DNA of 64,000 nt from Laetiporus sulphureus 93-53 (GCF_001632365.1 NW_024468544.1:107014-171013), one strand, 5' to 3'; positions 21,536 through 33,648 are shown, counted from the stretch's first letter. Program-made: numbers and translations. Notes: a model not told the origin generated them from the letters alone.

Positions 21536-24500
21536 TCATGAATGTGGGGATATCTCATGTGTTTCTGCTGCATAGATATCCCATCCTGCTGCTTTGTTCG
21601 AGGATTTCTTTGGTGATTTGGTGAGGTCTGTCATTTTGTGATATAGGAAGAACTCATCTGGGTGATCGGACATGTTGATTTGGTGTGTGGATTTTGGTGT
21701 GAGTTCGTATGAGGATAGTTTGAAGCATTTTCCACTGTATGTGACAACCCTGATTGGTGCTTTGGCTGCATCTGGGTGTTGTTGGTGGAATTCTTGAAGA
21801 AGCTCCTCGGCGTTGGTGAGATTTGTTCGGGGTTCCCAGGTATCGTTGGAATGGTCATAACCCTTCCATTTGATGAGATATTGGACCCTTCCCCTCACAA
21901 CCTTAGAGTCTAGGATTTCTTCAACTTCGAATTCTGGTTCTCCTTCTATTTTGATGGCTGGGGGTTTTGGAGGTTCACAGTTTGCAACCGTGTCTTGGTG
22001 ATACATAATCAACTTGCTAGCATGGAAGACTGGGTGGACCTTCATTTGCTTGGGTAGTTTCAGCCTGAATGTGACTGGTCCTAGCTTCTGAAGCACTTTG
22101 TAAGGTCCAAACTTTTGCATGCCTAGCTTCACAGATTTGACTTTTACTCTGAGATCTTTCCCTTTGAGTAGTACTAGGTCTCTGACTTTGAATGGGACTT
22201 CTCCCTTTTTCGCATCGAAGTACCATTTCATTCGTGAAGCCGCAACTTTCAATGCTGCCTTTGTCTGTTCCTGTGCCTCAGATCGGTGGGTGAATAGATG
22301 TTCCAATGAAGGGTAACATATTGATTCGTGTAGGTCTGGTGCCATTTTTGAATGTTGGTCATATTTGACAAAGAATGGGGACAGTGCGGTGGACTCATGG
22401 GTCTGGTTGTTGTATGAGAACTCTGCTGTCAGCAGATAGTAGACCCAATCATTTTGTCTGTGGTTGCAGTACATGTGGAGGTACTGTTCCAACACCTGGT
22501 TAACCCTTTCTGTCTGACCATCTGTTTGGGGGTGATATGCTGTAGATATTGTAGACTTTATACTGAGCTTCTGGCAGAACTCCTGGAATAATTTACTCGC
22601 AAATTGAGTACCTCTATCTGAGATAACCTGGCATGGTAATCTGTGGAGCTTGAAGACTTCATTATAGAATATATTAGCGACTTGTGATGAGGTGATCATG
22701 TCATCTGTTGCATAGAAGTGCGCTCATTTTGTGAGTCTGTCTACGATGACAAGTATTGCCATCTTCTTTTCTCCTTTAAAGTCCATGACTGGAGGAAGTT
22801 GTGTGATGAGGTTGCCTGTAACAATCTCCCATGGTCCTTCTGGTACATCATTGAGTTGTAATAGTCTGTATGGTTTTTCTCTTGAGTACTTGTTGCGTTG
22901 ACAACTGTCGCAACCTTGTACATACTGTTTAACCATTACAGACATTCCCGGCCACCAATAGTTCCGAGTAATGAGCTCCAACATCTTGAACCTGCCTGGG
23001 TGTCCAGCTGGTAATGTGTCGTGATGAAGCTTTATTAGGTCAAGGCGTAGCTGTTGATCTTTGGGGACATAAACCTTTCTGCGATGGAGTAGCAGTCCAT
23101 GCTCAAAGTTCCATTTGCGAGGTTTTTCCCAAATTTGCGCTGTCCTGTAGTCAAAAGTGCATGATAATCTTTGGTCATTGTGTCGTCTGTGAGTGCCTTC
23201 TTGATCCTTTCCAGTAGTTGAGCATCATCAACTTCAGATGCATGAGCAGGTCGAATCGCATTGATAGCGAAAAATTCAGGTTTTAACAGCATTTGGTTTG
23301 AATTGTCGCTGTCTACCTCCCTCTCATGGTCTGGCAGGGGATCGGCACGAAGCATTGTCTTTCCCAGGTCAGTGACTGAGTGTAAAATTGAATTGTGTGA
23401 GAAATAATGACCAGCGCACTTGGCGTCTGGTTAACTTTTGTGCCTGGCAGAAGTACGTAAGGTTGAGATGATCTGACCATATCTCAATGGGTTCTGGATG
23501 TCCTTCCAAATAGTGCCGGTATTCTTCTAGTGCCTGAATAATTGCAAGCATCTCCTTGTCATAGATCTCATAGTCTCGCTTGTGTTCGTTGAGTGATTTA
23601 GAGTAGTATGCGACTGGATGCCAACGTTTGTCTTCTCCCAGTTGTTCGAGTACTGCTCCCATTGCATAGTCTGAGGAATCAGTCTCTAAATGGTAGGGTG
23701 CAGTGTCATTAGGAAGTTGTAAGATCGGGGCTGATGTGAATGCTGTTTTGAGTGCACTGAAGGCTTGGTCTTGCTCTTTCTTCCATTGCCAGGGCACACT
23801 CTTACAGGTGAGTAGCGTTAGAGGTTTCGTGAGTTTCGCAAAATCCCTTATAAATTGCCTGTAGAAATTCGCAAATCCTAAAAAGGCCTGTACTTGTTTG
23901 ACCTTTGTAGATGCTGGCCAGCCAAGGACACCTTCAATTTTAGCAGGGTCCATCTATACCAAGTTCTTGCTGATGATCATGCCAAGATACTCAATTGAGA
24001 ACTCAAAGAAGCATTTCTCCAGTTTGACATATAAGTCATTGTCCCGGAGTCGCTGTAAAACTGCTTTTACTAATTGTCGGTGTTCTTCGAGATTGTCCGT
24101 AAAAATGAGGATGTCGTCTAGGTAAACTACTACCTTTACAGTACAAATTAGGTCTTCTAGGACCATATTCATCATTGTTTGGAAGGTACTAGAAGCGTTG
24201 CAGAAACCAAAGTCCATTACTGTGGGTTCGAAGAGTCTGCGATGTGTAATGAATGCAGCTTTCTCCTCGTCTCCCTCCCTAATCCTTATGTTGTTGAATC
24301 CCCATCACAGATCAAGCTTAGTAAAGATGCTAGCCTGTGAGAGTCTGTCGATGAGGTCTGAAATGCATGGGATTGGGAACTTGTTCTTCTTGGTTGCCGC
24401 ATTGAGGTTCCTATAGTCTTGTACTAGCCTCAGTGATCTGTCTTTCTTTTTGATGAAGAAGACAGATGCTGCTGTTGGACTCCTAGATCTCTTGATGTAT

Positions 24501-25385
24501 CCCTTGGCCAACTCTTGGTCTATCCATATGTCGAGCGAATTTCTTTCCTGTAGGTTAATAGGATATAGCTTTGCCGGGCATGGTAACGATGCCTCTGGAA
24601 CAAGTTCGATTGGATGATCGTAGGGCTTTCTTGTGGGCATTGGTTCTGACTGCTTCTTGGATAACACATCACCATACTCATGGAAGTGTTTGGGGACATA
24701 GGCTGACCAGTAGTCTTTGTCCTGTTCTCTATTCTGCGGCATTCTATCCTGATTCCTCTTGGTGTCTAAACCTATAATAAGTGATGCTACGGCTTGTGCA
24801 TCAGGGTCTTCTGATAATGACACCCATTTAATGAAGCTGTCCATGTCATTTCAGTTGTCACCTAACTCCTGAAAACTGACAAACTCTATCAAGTCTTCGA
24901 TGTGGGGGATGTTCATGTCTTCCAGGTCCTTCTACTAGACTGCTACCTGTGAGGGTGCACATCTGTGTGGGCATTGGATGAATTCGACAGTGAGTTTTCC
25001 CCAATCTACTTCAGGATTATGCTCCTTAAGGAAACTCATGCCTAGTATAATGTCCTTGTGATCTATATCAGTGACCAGAAGACTCTGTCTGCTTGTATGT
25101 TTTCCGATAGTTATGCTAAGAAGAACCCTTTTCTCAATAGTTCCACCCCTGTTGTGAGATGCGTCTGCATTGTATACCCTGATCTCCTTCTCAAGTGAGA
25201 TCATAGCGAGATTCAACTGATAAACCAGCCATGGGTTGATGTAGCAAGAATATGCTCCTGAGTCAAGGAGTGCCTCAGTCTGGACTTTCCTTACTCCCTG
25301 TTTGAGGTGAACAGGTAAATTGATCGCGTGTTTTGACAAACCAGTAGATGCAATATATAAAAAACTTGATACTGGTACATGCGAG
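21536..25385 (-). pseudogene. Element I pol: protease, RT, RNase H, integrase, chromodomain
   Basis: Protease near 25250 (LLDSGAYSCYI, IILGMSFL). After a TAG TAG pair the RT runs 24920-23960 with LRLVQDYRNLN and the active site VVVYLDDILIF; RNase H at 23800-23400 (HLETDSSDYAMG, YEIYDKEMLAI). Integrase at 22990-21950 has the zinc-binding tail [20 protein letters not shown] and [10 protein letters not shown], then a GPY-type region ([20 protein letters not shown]) and a chromodomain ([29 protein letters not shown]) that in relatives steers integration to modified histones. Broken by several TGA/TAG codons (for example in TKLDL*WGFNN and TK*AHF) and by frameshifts near 23360 and 23000. The first integrase Asp is Asn (codon 22811-22813). 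Confidence 0.92.
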
Positions 25386-25431
25386 AGCGAGTAGGTACTA
25401 TTACATTGTACATGGGAACTCTGGCCAGACC

Positions 25432-27045
25432 TCAGAGAACCCACCGAAGAAAATCCTCATCATCTTTCATCTCCATGATTCTAGCTGTTTTGACAGCTGG
25501 TTCTGGTTCTGCCTCTTGACCCTTCGCATCATAGCTGGCGAGGAATGCATGGACTGCTTCCTCTCTCACCTTTCCGTCATCAGAACTGCTTGATGCTGCT
25601 GGTGTAGATATTGCCCTTGTTGCTTGGTCCTGTTTTGGCATTTCAAATTTGCCTTTGTACTTGGGATCTGGGCAATGTTGCTTGAATACAAAGGGATGCT
25701 TCCTGCAACGTACACAGAGCTTCTTCTCCAGCCATTCTTCTTGTTCCTTGGTGAGTTAAGACAGATGGTCCACGTTCATTGCATTTGGATCTTTTCAGGC
25801 TCTTGGTGCCTGTGATGATAATGCTGTTGTCATTTCACACTGACCTGCCTTGTCAGCTCTGAACTTAGACTCGAGTTAGAGACAAAGGTCAAGATACTCC
25901 GGCCATGTGATTGGGTCAGCGATACCTAAGCTGTCCGGTGTCACCATTGCTTGGTGCACATCCTTGTTCCTGTATTCAGCGATGTAACCGATGAGTGCGG
26001 TGTGCCCCAAGTTGGTCTTGGTGGCCCATTGGCAGAACTTCTCTGCAAAGGAGACCATTGTTGAGTAGGTCTTTGCACAGATCTCCTTTAAGTGTTGTTA
26101 CACATCCTTGTCTAGGTCGAGGGTCCTGTAGTTAATCTTGAGAATGTCGATGAAGTCGTTCCATGTTCTGAGCGATTGTCGTGCCGCTGCTCTAGTTGCA
26201 TATTCTGACATATAGGTGAATGCACTGCCTTCCAGGTGCAGTAATGCCATGATGATCTTTCGTTCATCATCGTTGATCTCATTCCACTGCATCCAGATGC
26301 CAAGTTGTTGGAGCCATTCCTCCAGGCTTTCTTTGCTCAAGTAGTGTGGAGGTTCAGCTATCTTGACGTGCAGTTTATGTGGTTGGATTGTGCCGGAGTT
26401 GTGACCTTGCGTCATTGAGACGCCACTTGCTTTGAGTGAAGCTAACTCATGGCGCAGCTTGGTATTGTATGCACCCAATTCCATCATCTTCTTTGCCGAG
26501 TCCAACATTGCTGTTTGGGTATCGACAATTTCATCATTGAGAATGACTATATGTGCATCCTGAGCCTTGATCCTGTCTGAGAGTTTCTCGTTCTCAGACT
26601 TGAGTACTGCCTCTTTGAGTCATCGCTCTGTCTGGATAGACTGAATTGAGGCATCAAGAATTCTCTTGTGATCGTACATCTTGTTGCTAAGCACATTATA
26701 CATTTTCTTGAGCTCATTGTTAATCATTGACTTCATGACGACAATCACCCATTCACGGATGTTGTCAGGGACTTCGCCAGGGGCGGACTGTCTGATGGCA
26801 TCTTAGAGATGCTCATATTCATGTCTGTCATATGACCATGTGGGAGATATGTAGGCAGGGAGAAGTGATGGGGTTGGTGACCCTTGTCCTCCAACTTGTG
26901 ATGCAGAATCCTGAGGTGTGAGCTCAGATGATGCCTGTCTGGAAGCCTGGGGAGTGCTTCCATCATGTGTCTCGATATTTGGTTAGAGTACATCCTGCAT
27001 TCTTTGCATGAATGTAGACATGTGTGCATGACCAGACTCTGACAT
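25432..27045 (-). pseudogene. Element I gag
   Basis: Starts at ATG 27045 (MSESGHAHMSTFMQRMQDVL) just after the upstream ORF. A coiled-coil segment lies near 26700-26450; the retrotransposon gag core (AEPPHYLSKESLEEWLQQLG, MALLHLEGSAFTYMSEY) is at 26400-26150; a variant zinc knuckle CVRCRKHPFVFKQHC is near 25700. It ends in TGA at 25432-25434. Seven or so in-frame stops break it. The C-terminal TGA sits at the same place in element II and may be the true gag end, with pol reached by readthrough or frameshift. Confidence 0.85.
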
Positions 27046-27064
27046 TGTGAAGGTAAAGATGTGT

Positions 27065-27919
27065 CTAACACAAAAAGTTCAAGTATCCTTTCTGCTGGAT
27101 CTCGAACAGCTCCCTGACAATTTTGTCTAGCCTTTCCTGCTTTCCTATCTGTTTGAAGCTGATTCTGCCTATCTCCAGGCAGAGCACATTGACCACTTGT
27201 TTCTCGATGAAGGTGTATTCATGAGTTCCTGTGTAAAGGTCTGCACAGACCTTGTCTAGCTCTGACAATATAACCTGTATTCTGCCATGTCGATCCTTAT
27301 CGAGGCATTCCCAGAAAGCTCCTAGTAAAGATTGGAGCCTGAAGCAAGTAATGGTTACTTGCTTCTTGAGGGTTTCGAGATGCAGGGTAGGTCTGACTCT
27401 GGCTGGGAGTGGATGGATGGGTTGTGCATGTGTGTTAACCTTGACAAAGTTGGGTAGTGGTTGCACTGGCTGTGGAGCAACAATGACGGGGGGAATGGCA
27501 TTGCTGGTGATGATCTCTGAGAGAGGTTTTGGCTTATGACCGCCAGTGCTGATATGTCCAGGCTTTGAGCAAATGCGCTCAAGTGATGGAGTTCGACTGT
27601 GAGGTTAGTGAATGGTGCCTTCGACCTTGATGTGCATGGTGTCCACAACTCGAGCTGCTATGTGCTGACGATCTGTGGAGGATGCGCCTAGTGATGCAAG
27701 GGTGAGAAGTCTCCCTCGCTCCTTGTTGGTCAATCGATGCTTGTTTCCTGCTTCAGGATCTTCCTTGTGAGTCGCCTTGTGCTTTGATGCCTTGGGCTGC
27801 TCAGTGCCTTGCTGAGACTCACGCCTGGTAGATATCGGATTGAAATGTGTGTCAAAAAAGCCACGTGCTACAGCTGAAACTGCTTGCACTGAAAATATGT
27901 GGCCGCTAGTGTTGGACAC
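27065..27919 (-). pseudogene. Element I upstream ORF (ORF0), unknown function
   Basis: A 284-codon frame between the primer-binding site and gag, starting MSNTSGHIFSVQAV and ending YLNFLC with TAG 19 nt ahead of the gag ATG. It is interrupted once, by TAA after codon 104 (VEGTIH*PHSRTP). It is basic in the first half (KASKHKATHKEDPEAGNKHR) and Pro-rich in the middle (IHPLPARVRPTLH), then probably helical (ELDKVCADLYTGT, FIEKQVVNVLCLEIGR). Element II keeps the same protein (32760-33613), so it is a family feature. I do not recognise a domain; it could be an N-terminal extension of Gag or a separate protein. Confidence 0.65.
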
Positions 27920-27941
27920 TTAGCAGGGGTGCAGAAAATTG

Positions 27942-27954
27942 TCAGATTGTTTCT
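27942..27954 (-). other. Self-priming type primer-binding site of element I
   Basis: Two bases inside the 5' LTR, the minus strand reads AGAAACAATCTGA. The reverse complement, TCAGATTGTTTCT, lies within the LTR sense strand at 28167-28155. No TGG start typical of tRNA primers is seen. Established precedent: Tf1-like elements prime from their own RNA 5' end. Confidence 0.7.
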
Positions 27955-27956
27955 AA

Positions 27957-28633
27957 TGTCACAGCAAAGACTGGACAAGAGATCAAAAGACTAAAAAAGG
28001 GAACGGTCACGTGAAACGTGCTGCCCTGATCCCCCTGATCTCTAAAGTGGCTTAAGAGCCTAACACTTACTAGCTGTGTAGCAAGCATCTGGAAACGTGA
28101 TAGATATAATGAGGAAGCTGGTAAGCTCAGTGGTCGCTACAGTGGTAGACGAGGAGAAACAATCTGAGGTTTCATCCTCTACATGCTGGTCTTATATATG
28201 TGTACAGGTGCTGACTATTACAAGACATGCCATTGGCTATCTATGTATCTACACAACTAAACTATACACGAAACAATAAGGGGGAAGATCTATCCATAAG
28301 TAGAACAATAGGTGAGAAGATCTGTCTTCATCCATAACAATGGTGAGACGATCCATCCTATCATGGTAATGGCTATACCTTGAGCCAATTGCCTAGATGA
28401 TCCCTAACAATAGTCCTTGTTCCCTTTTTTCCCAAATGGGTGCCTCTTTTGTATCCTGGAATAGACTGATCTGATCGTATCATCTGCGGGTCTGGACTGT
28501 AACATGTGATATGGACTATCACCTGATCTCTACGTGTCATGTCTGTGGCTGAGTGGCATGAGATATTGGTGAAGCACGTGATTTGTGATGTGAGAAAAGT
28601 CACGTGCAGACTTTATGGCAAAAATCTGTGACA
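27957..28633 (-). repeat. Element I 5' LTR (LTR2) with promoter
   Basis: 677 bp. On the minus strand a TATA box (TATATAAG) lies at 28198-28191, about 25 nt before TCAGATTG (28167), the inferred transcript start and the segment that pairs with the PBS. Confidence 0.9.
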
Positions 28634-30159
28634 AATTCATTGAAACACATCGCAAAGCTCACTCCTGCCCCCCCTCTGCATATCATACAGTCAGGGAACT
28701 GGAAGTCTGGCCCTGCCAGGGTCTGTTGGTCTGCTACCCTCTCTCATATACTGTGCATTCACTTTTTGCCGCTGTTGCTACCACATGGCTCACCACGCTT
28801 CGCACTACCAGCTACCATCCTTGACACCGTGCTCTCTGCCATACCCTCAGAACCTCGCCGTGATCTGTTCCAACACCCCACAGTTTCGCAGCACCCAGGT
28901 GCGAGATGTTCACTCCTGAGTGGGCTGTCCGTTCGCATCGTACTTGTTTGGGCATGATCACAGAGTGCACGTAACCGCATGCTAAGGTCAAATCGCAGCA
29001 CCAGGTGATGTCATTCGCTAATCTCGGCCACTGATGTCCTGTCTTCCTCTAGCACCCTCGCATCCTCCCACACACTCCCTTCATCCACCATGCATCTCTC
29101 TGCACACAACCGCAATGCCTTTTGTCCTGATGCACACTTCGCTGAGCTGCAACCCGATGTAGGCTCTGACGCAGTCCTGAACATGTTCCTGCATGCAGTT
29201 CCGAATGCAGTCCCAGATGCGGTCCCTGATGCAGTTTCTGATGCAGTTTCTGATGCAGTCTGCGGCTCATGCTCCACTGAGCAAAGCACTGATGCATTAC
29301 TCATTGAAGGCTCCACTGAGCTGTTTCGCAATGTGGGCTCTGCTAAGCCCATTCTTGACACATTTTTGAATGCATGCTCCACTGAGCATGGACCCGAGGT
29401 GAGCTCCGCTGAACTCAAACCTGCTGTAGGCTTCGCTGAACCTGTTTTTGATGCATTGTAACTCATTGTGGACTCCGCTGAGCCCGAACCCGACGCGTTT
29501 TTGACATTATACTTGACCCGGCTCGTTGCACACCTCCATGCTTTTGCTATCATTCCTGTACCAGATTCTAGCCCAAGCTCCTGTTGTAGCATGCTTGAAT
29601 ATATTTAGATGTGGTCCCGAGGACGGATGGAGTAAGACAGGGCAACCAATGAAATCCCTCGTGATGGGCTTCAAAATGTGTGATCGTCACTGGGGCTGGT
29701 GCCGAAGTGTGATATGTTCATCTGAGGGGTTTACGAGGTGTTGCCTAGTCCAAGAAGATCCTTTGGGAAGCAGAGAAGTATGGCTGAAAGCAGAGGATGT
29801 GCTTCGGAAAGTGAGGTAAAAGCAGAGGAGTCGTTCTGAGACACACCCTGAGATGGCTTTCGAGGACAGTTTTGAGGGGCTGTTCACAGGCACTCAATCT
29901 GGCCAGGAATGTGTAGATATCACACTCACACAGTGCACAGAGAGGGACAATCGATTTGCCTGTAGCTACCACAATGGAGGGGAGGGAAGAAGTCCCCGAA
30001 AACTTCTAACTAGGGGCCTCTTATACTACCCGAAAAAGTCCGAAGATAAAGAAAACAAATTAGGTAAGGTAAGTTAAATCAAAAATAGAGTAAGAAATAA
30101 TGCGAAATTAGACGTAGTGTAGGATTGTAGTGGCAGCCTGACTACAGTCCTCACAACGG
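28634..30159. other. Unidentified DNA between elements I and II
   Basis: No gene recognised. The centre (29150-29460) is low-complexity, with short repeats coding-like on both strands; the right end (29990-30100) is AT-rich. It abruptly replaces RT sequence of element II at 30160, so it may belong to another insertion or to a deletion junction. Confidence 0.4.
29195..29265 (+). repeat. 12-bp tandem repeat
   Basis: About six units of the type GATGCAGTTTCT / GATGCGGTCCCT, in frame as Pro/Ser-Asp-Ala-Val. Irregular relatives of the unit continue to 29460. Confidence 0.6.
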
Positions 30160-31108
30160 GTGCTGCTGTTGAACTCCTAGATCTCTTGATGTATCCCTTG
30201 GCCAACTCTTGGTCTATCCATGTGTCGAGCGAATTTCTTTCCTGTAGGTTCATAGGATATAGCTTTGCCGGGCATGATAACGATGCCTCTGAAACAAGTT
30301 CGATTAGATGATCGTAGGGCTTTCTTGTGGGCATTGGTTCTGACTGCTTCTTGGAGAACACATCACCATATTCATGGAAGTGTTTGGGGACATAGGCTGA
30401 CCAGTAGTCTTTGTCCTGTTCTCCATTCTGCGGCATTCTATCCTGATTCCTCTTGGTGTCTAAACCCATAATAAGTGATGCTACGGCTTGTGCATCAGGG
30501 TCTTCTGATAATGACACCCATTTAATGAAGCTGTCCATGTCATTCCAGTTGTCACCTAACTCCTGAAAACTGACAAACTCTATCAAGTCTTCGATGTGGG
30601 GGATGTTCATGTCTTCCAGATCCTCCTACTAGACTGCTACCTGTGAGGGTGCACATCTGTGTGGGCATCCGGTGAATTCGACAGTGAGTTTTCCCCAATC
30701 TACTTCAGGATTATGCTCCTTAAGGAAACTCATGCCTAGTATAATGTCCTTGTGACCTATATCGGTGACCAGAAGACTCTGTCTGCTTGTATGTTTTCTG
30801 ATAGTTATGCTAAGAAGAACCCTTTTCTTAATAGTTCCACCCCTGTTGTGAGATGCATCTGCATTGTATACCCTGATCTCCTTTTCAAGTGAGATTGTAG
30901 CAAGATTCAATCGATCAACCAGCTGTGGGTTGATGTAGCAAGAATATGCTCCTGAGTCGAGGAGCACCTCAGTCTGGACTTCCCTTACTCCCTGTTTGAG
31001 GTGAACAGGTAAATCGATCACATGTTTTGATGAACCAGTAGATGCAATATATAAAAAAACTTGATACTGGTACATGTGAGAGTGAGTAGGTACTATGACA
31101 TTGTACAT
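30160..31108 (-). pseudogene. Element II protease and truncated RT
   Basis: Protease frame from about 31050 (LLDSGAYSCYI, IILGMSFLKEH). Here it is in the same frame as gag, because an A run near 31052 has seven A's where element I has six. A TAG TAG pair follows VAV exactly as in element I, then RT N-terminal sequence (IPHIEDLIEFVSFQ, YVPKHFHEYGDVFSKK) cut at 30160. Confidence 0.85.
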
Positions 31109-31126
31109 GGGAACTCTGACCAGACC

Positions 31127-32740
31127 TCAGAGAACTCGCCGAAGAAAATCCTCATCATTCTCCACCTCTGTGATCCTAGCTGCTTCAACAGCTGGTTCTG
31201 GTTCGGCTTCTTGATCCTTCATATCATAGCTGGCAAGGAATGCACAGACTGCTTCCTCTCTTGCCTTGCTATCATCGTAACTGCTTGATGCCACTGGTGT
31301 AGTTACTGCCCTTGTTGCTTGACCTCACTTCAGCATTTCAAATTTGCCTTTGTACTTGGGGTTCGGACAACATTGCTTGAATATGAAGGGGTGCTTTCCA
31401 CAACGTACGCAGAGCTTCCTTTCCAGCCATCCTTCCTGTTCCTTTGTGAGTTGGTTCAGGTGATCGACGTCCATTGTGTTAGGGTCCTTTCGAGCCCATG
31501 GTGCCTGTGATGATGATGTCATTGTTGTTCCATGCTGTCCTGCCTTATCGGCTCTGAATTTGGACTCGAGTTAGAGACAGAGGTCGAGATACTCTGGTCA
31601 TGTGACTGGGTCAGCGATACCTAAGCTGTCTCATGTCACCATTGCCTGGTGCACGTCCTTGTCCCTATGTTCAGCGATGTAGCCAATAAGAGTGGTGTTC
31701 TCCAAGGTGATCTTGGTGGCCCATTGGTGGAACTTCTCTGCAAAGGAGACCATAGTTGGGTAGGTCTTTGCACAGATCTCCTTCAAGTGCTGTTGCACGT
31801 CTTTGTCCAGGTCGAGGGTCCTGTAGTTAACCTTGAGGATATTGATGAAATCGTCCCAAGTGCCAAGTGGTTGCCATGCTGCTGTCCTGATGCCGTATTC
31901 TGACATGTAGGTGAATGCGCCACCTTCTGGGTGCAGTAGTGCCGTGGTGATTTTTCGTTCGTCCTCATTGATCTCATTCCACCGCATCCAGATGCTGAGT
32001 TTTTGGAGCCAGTCCTCCGGACTTCCTTTGCCCGAGTAGTGTGGAGGTTCGGCTATCTTAACATGTGGTTTGTGTGGTTGGGTCGTTCCGGGGTTGTGCC
32101 CTTGTGTTGTTGAAATGTCGCTTGCTTTGAGTGAAGCTAACTCATGGCACAACTTGGTGTTGTCTGCACCTACTTCCATCATTTTCTTCACCAGTTCTAA
32201 CATTCCTGCTTGGGTGACTGTGATTTCGTCATTGAGGATGATCATGTGTGTGTTCTGAGCCTTGATTTGTTCTGAGAGTTTCTCATTTTTGGTTGTGAGA
32301 ACTGCCTCTTTAAGTCATTGCTCTGTCCGAGCTGACTGAATTGAGGCCTCAAGAATGTTTTTGTGCTCATACATCTTGTCTCCAAGCACATTATACATTT
32401 TCTTGAGCTCGTTGTCGACCATCGACTTCATGACGATAATCACCCATTCACGGATGTTGTCAGGGACTTCGCTGGGAGCGGACTGTCTGATTGCATCTTT
32501 AAGATGCTCGTACTGGTGCCCCTCATATGACCATGTGGGAGGTATGTAGGCAGGGAGAAGTGATGGTGTTGGGGATGAGGGTCCTCCAACTTGTGATACA
32601 GAGTCCTGTGGTGTCAGGACTGGTGATGTTTGTTGTGAGGCTCACGGAGTACTTCCATTGTGCATCTCAATGTTTGATCATAAGATGTCCTCCATTTGCT
32701 GCGTGAAGGTAGACATTTGCTGGCGACTAGATTCTGACAT
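31127..32740 (-). pseudogene. Element II gag
   Basis: ATG at 32740 (MSESSRQQMSTFTQQM). Same layout as element I gag: coiled coil, AEPPHYSGKGSPEDWLQKL core, variant knuckle CVRCGKHPFIFKQCC near 31400, end TGA at 31127-31129. Stops occur partly at the same places as in element I, sometimes as a different stop codon (VL*PNIE in I is TAA; IL*SNIE in II is TGA). Confidence 0.85.
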
Positions 32741-32759
32741 TGTGGATGTAAAAGTGTAT

Positions 32760-33613
32760 CTAATACAAAAAGTTCAAGTATCCTTTCTTCTGGATACTGA
32801 TGAGCGCCTCTGAGATCTCGTTCAACTGCTCCTATTTTCCTATCTGCTTGAAACTAACCCTGCCTATCTCCAGACAGAGCGTGTTTATAACCTGCTTCTC
32901 GATGAAGGTGAAAGTTCATGTGCCTGTGTGGAGGTCTGCACAGACCTTGTCTAGCTCTGCTCCCAGTACTTGTATTGGGCTGATTGGAGTTGCTTTGAGA
33001 TGATCTGAGAAGGCTCCTAGTATGGGCTGGAGCCTGAAGTGGGTACTGTCAACCTGCTTGATGAGGGTCTCAATGTGGAGGGTCGGTCTGATTCTGGATG
33101 GGAGAGGACGAATGGGATGTGTGTGTGTGTTCACCTTGATGAAGTTAGGTAGGGGTCGCACTGTCTGTGGAGCTATAATGATGGGAGGAACAGTGTTGCT
33201 GGTTATGATCTCTGGAAGAGGTTTCGGCTTGCGACACCAGTGCTGATATGTCCAGGTTTTGGGCAAATGCGCTCAAGTGGTGGAGTTCAACTGTGAGGTC
33301 AGTGAATGGTACCTTCGACCTTGATGTGCGTGGTGTCCACAACTCGAGCTGCTGCACGCTGACGATCTGTGGAGGATGCACCTAGTGATGCAAGGGTGAG
33401 GAGTTTCCCTCGCTCCTTGTTTGTCAATCGACACTTGTTCCCTGCTTCAGGATCTTCCTTGTGAGCCACCTTGTGCTTTGATGCCTTGGGCTGCTCAGTG
33501 TCTTGCTGAAGCTCACACCTGGTAGATATCAGATTGAAATGTGTGTCAAAAAAGCTGCCTGCTATGGCTGAACCTGCTTGCACTGAAAATACGCAGCCGC
33601 TAGTGTTGGACAC
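32760..33613 (-). pseudogene. Element II upstream ORF (ORF0)
   Basis: Counterpart of 27065-27919: MSNTSGCVFSVQAGSAIAG at the start, stop after the same codon 104 (TGA here, TAA in element I), a second TGA soon after, a one-base deletion near 33230, then conserved PLPNFIKVNTH, RPTLHIETL, ELDKVCADL and GYLNFLY ending at TAG 32760-32762. Confidence 0.65.
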
Positions 33614-33635
33614 TTAGCAGGGGCACAGAAAATTG

Positions 33636-33648
33636 TCAGATTGTTTCT
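33636..33648 (-). other. Self-priming type PBS of element II
   Basis: Identical 13-mer to element I, again two bases from the LTR, and again complementary to the LTR interior (AGAAACAATCTGA on the plus strand near 33846-33858). Confidence 0.7.

Larger units (their letters stand above)
20540..28633 (-). mobile_element. Ty3/gypsy chromovirus element I, LTR to LTR
   Basis: 8.1 kb, transcribed on the minus strand: 5' LTR 27957-28633, PBS, upstream ORF, gag, protease-RT-RNase H-integrase-chromodomain, polypurine tract, 3' LTR 20540-21214. LTR ends are TGTCAC..GTGACA. Flanking GATTC (20535-20539) and AATTC (28634-28638) differ by one base and fit a 5-bp target duplication. The domain order RT-RNase H-integrase plus chromodomain defines a chromovirus. 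Many stops, two frameshifts and a changed integrase catalytic residue show it cannot act alone. Confidence 0.93.
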
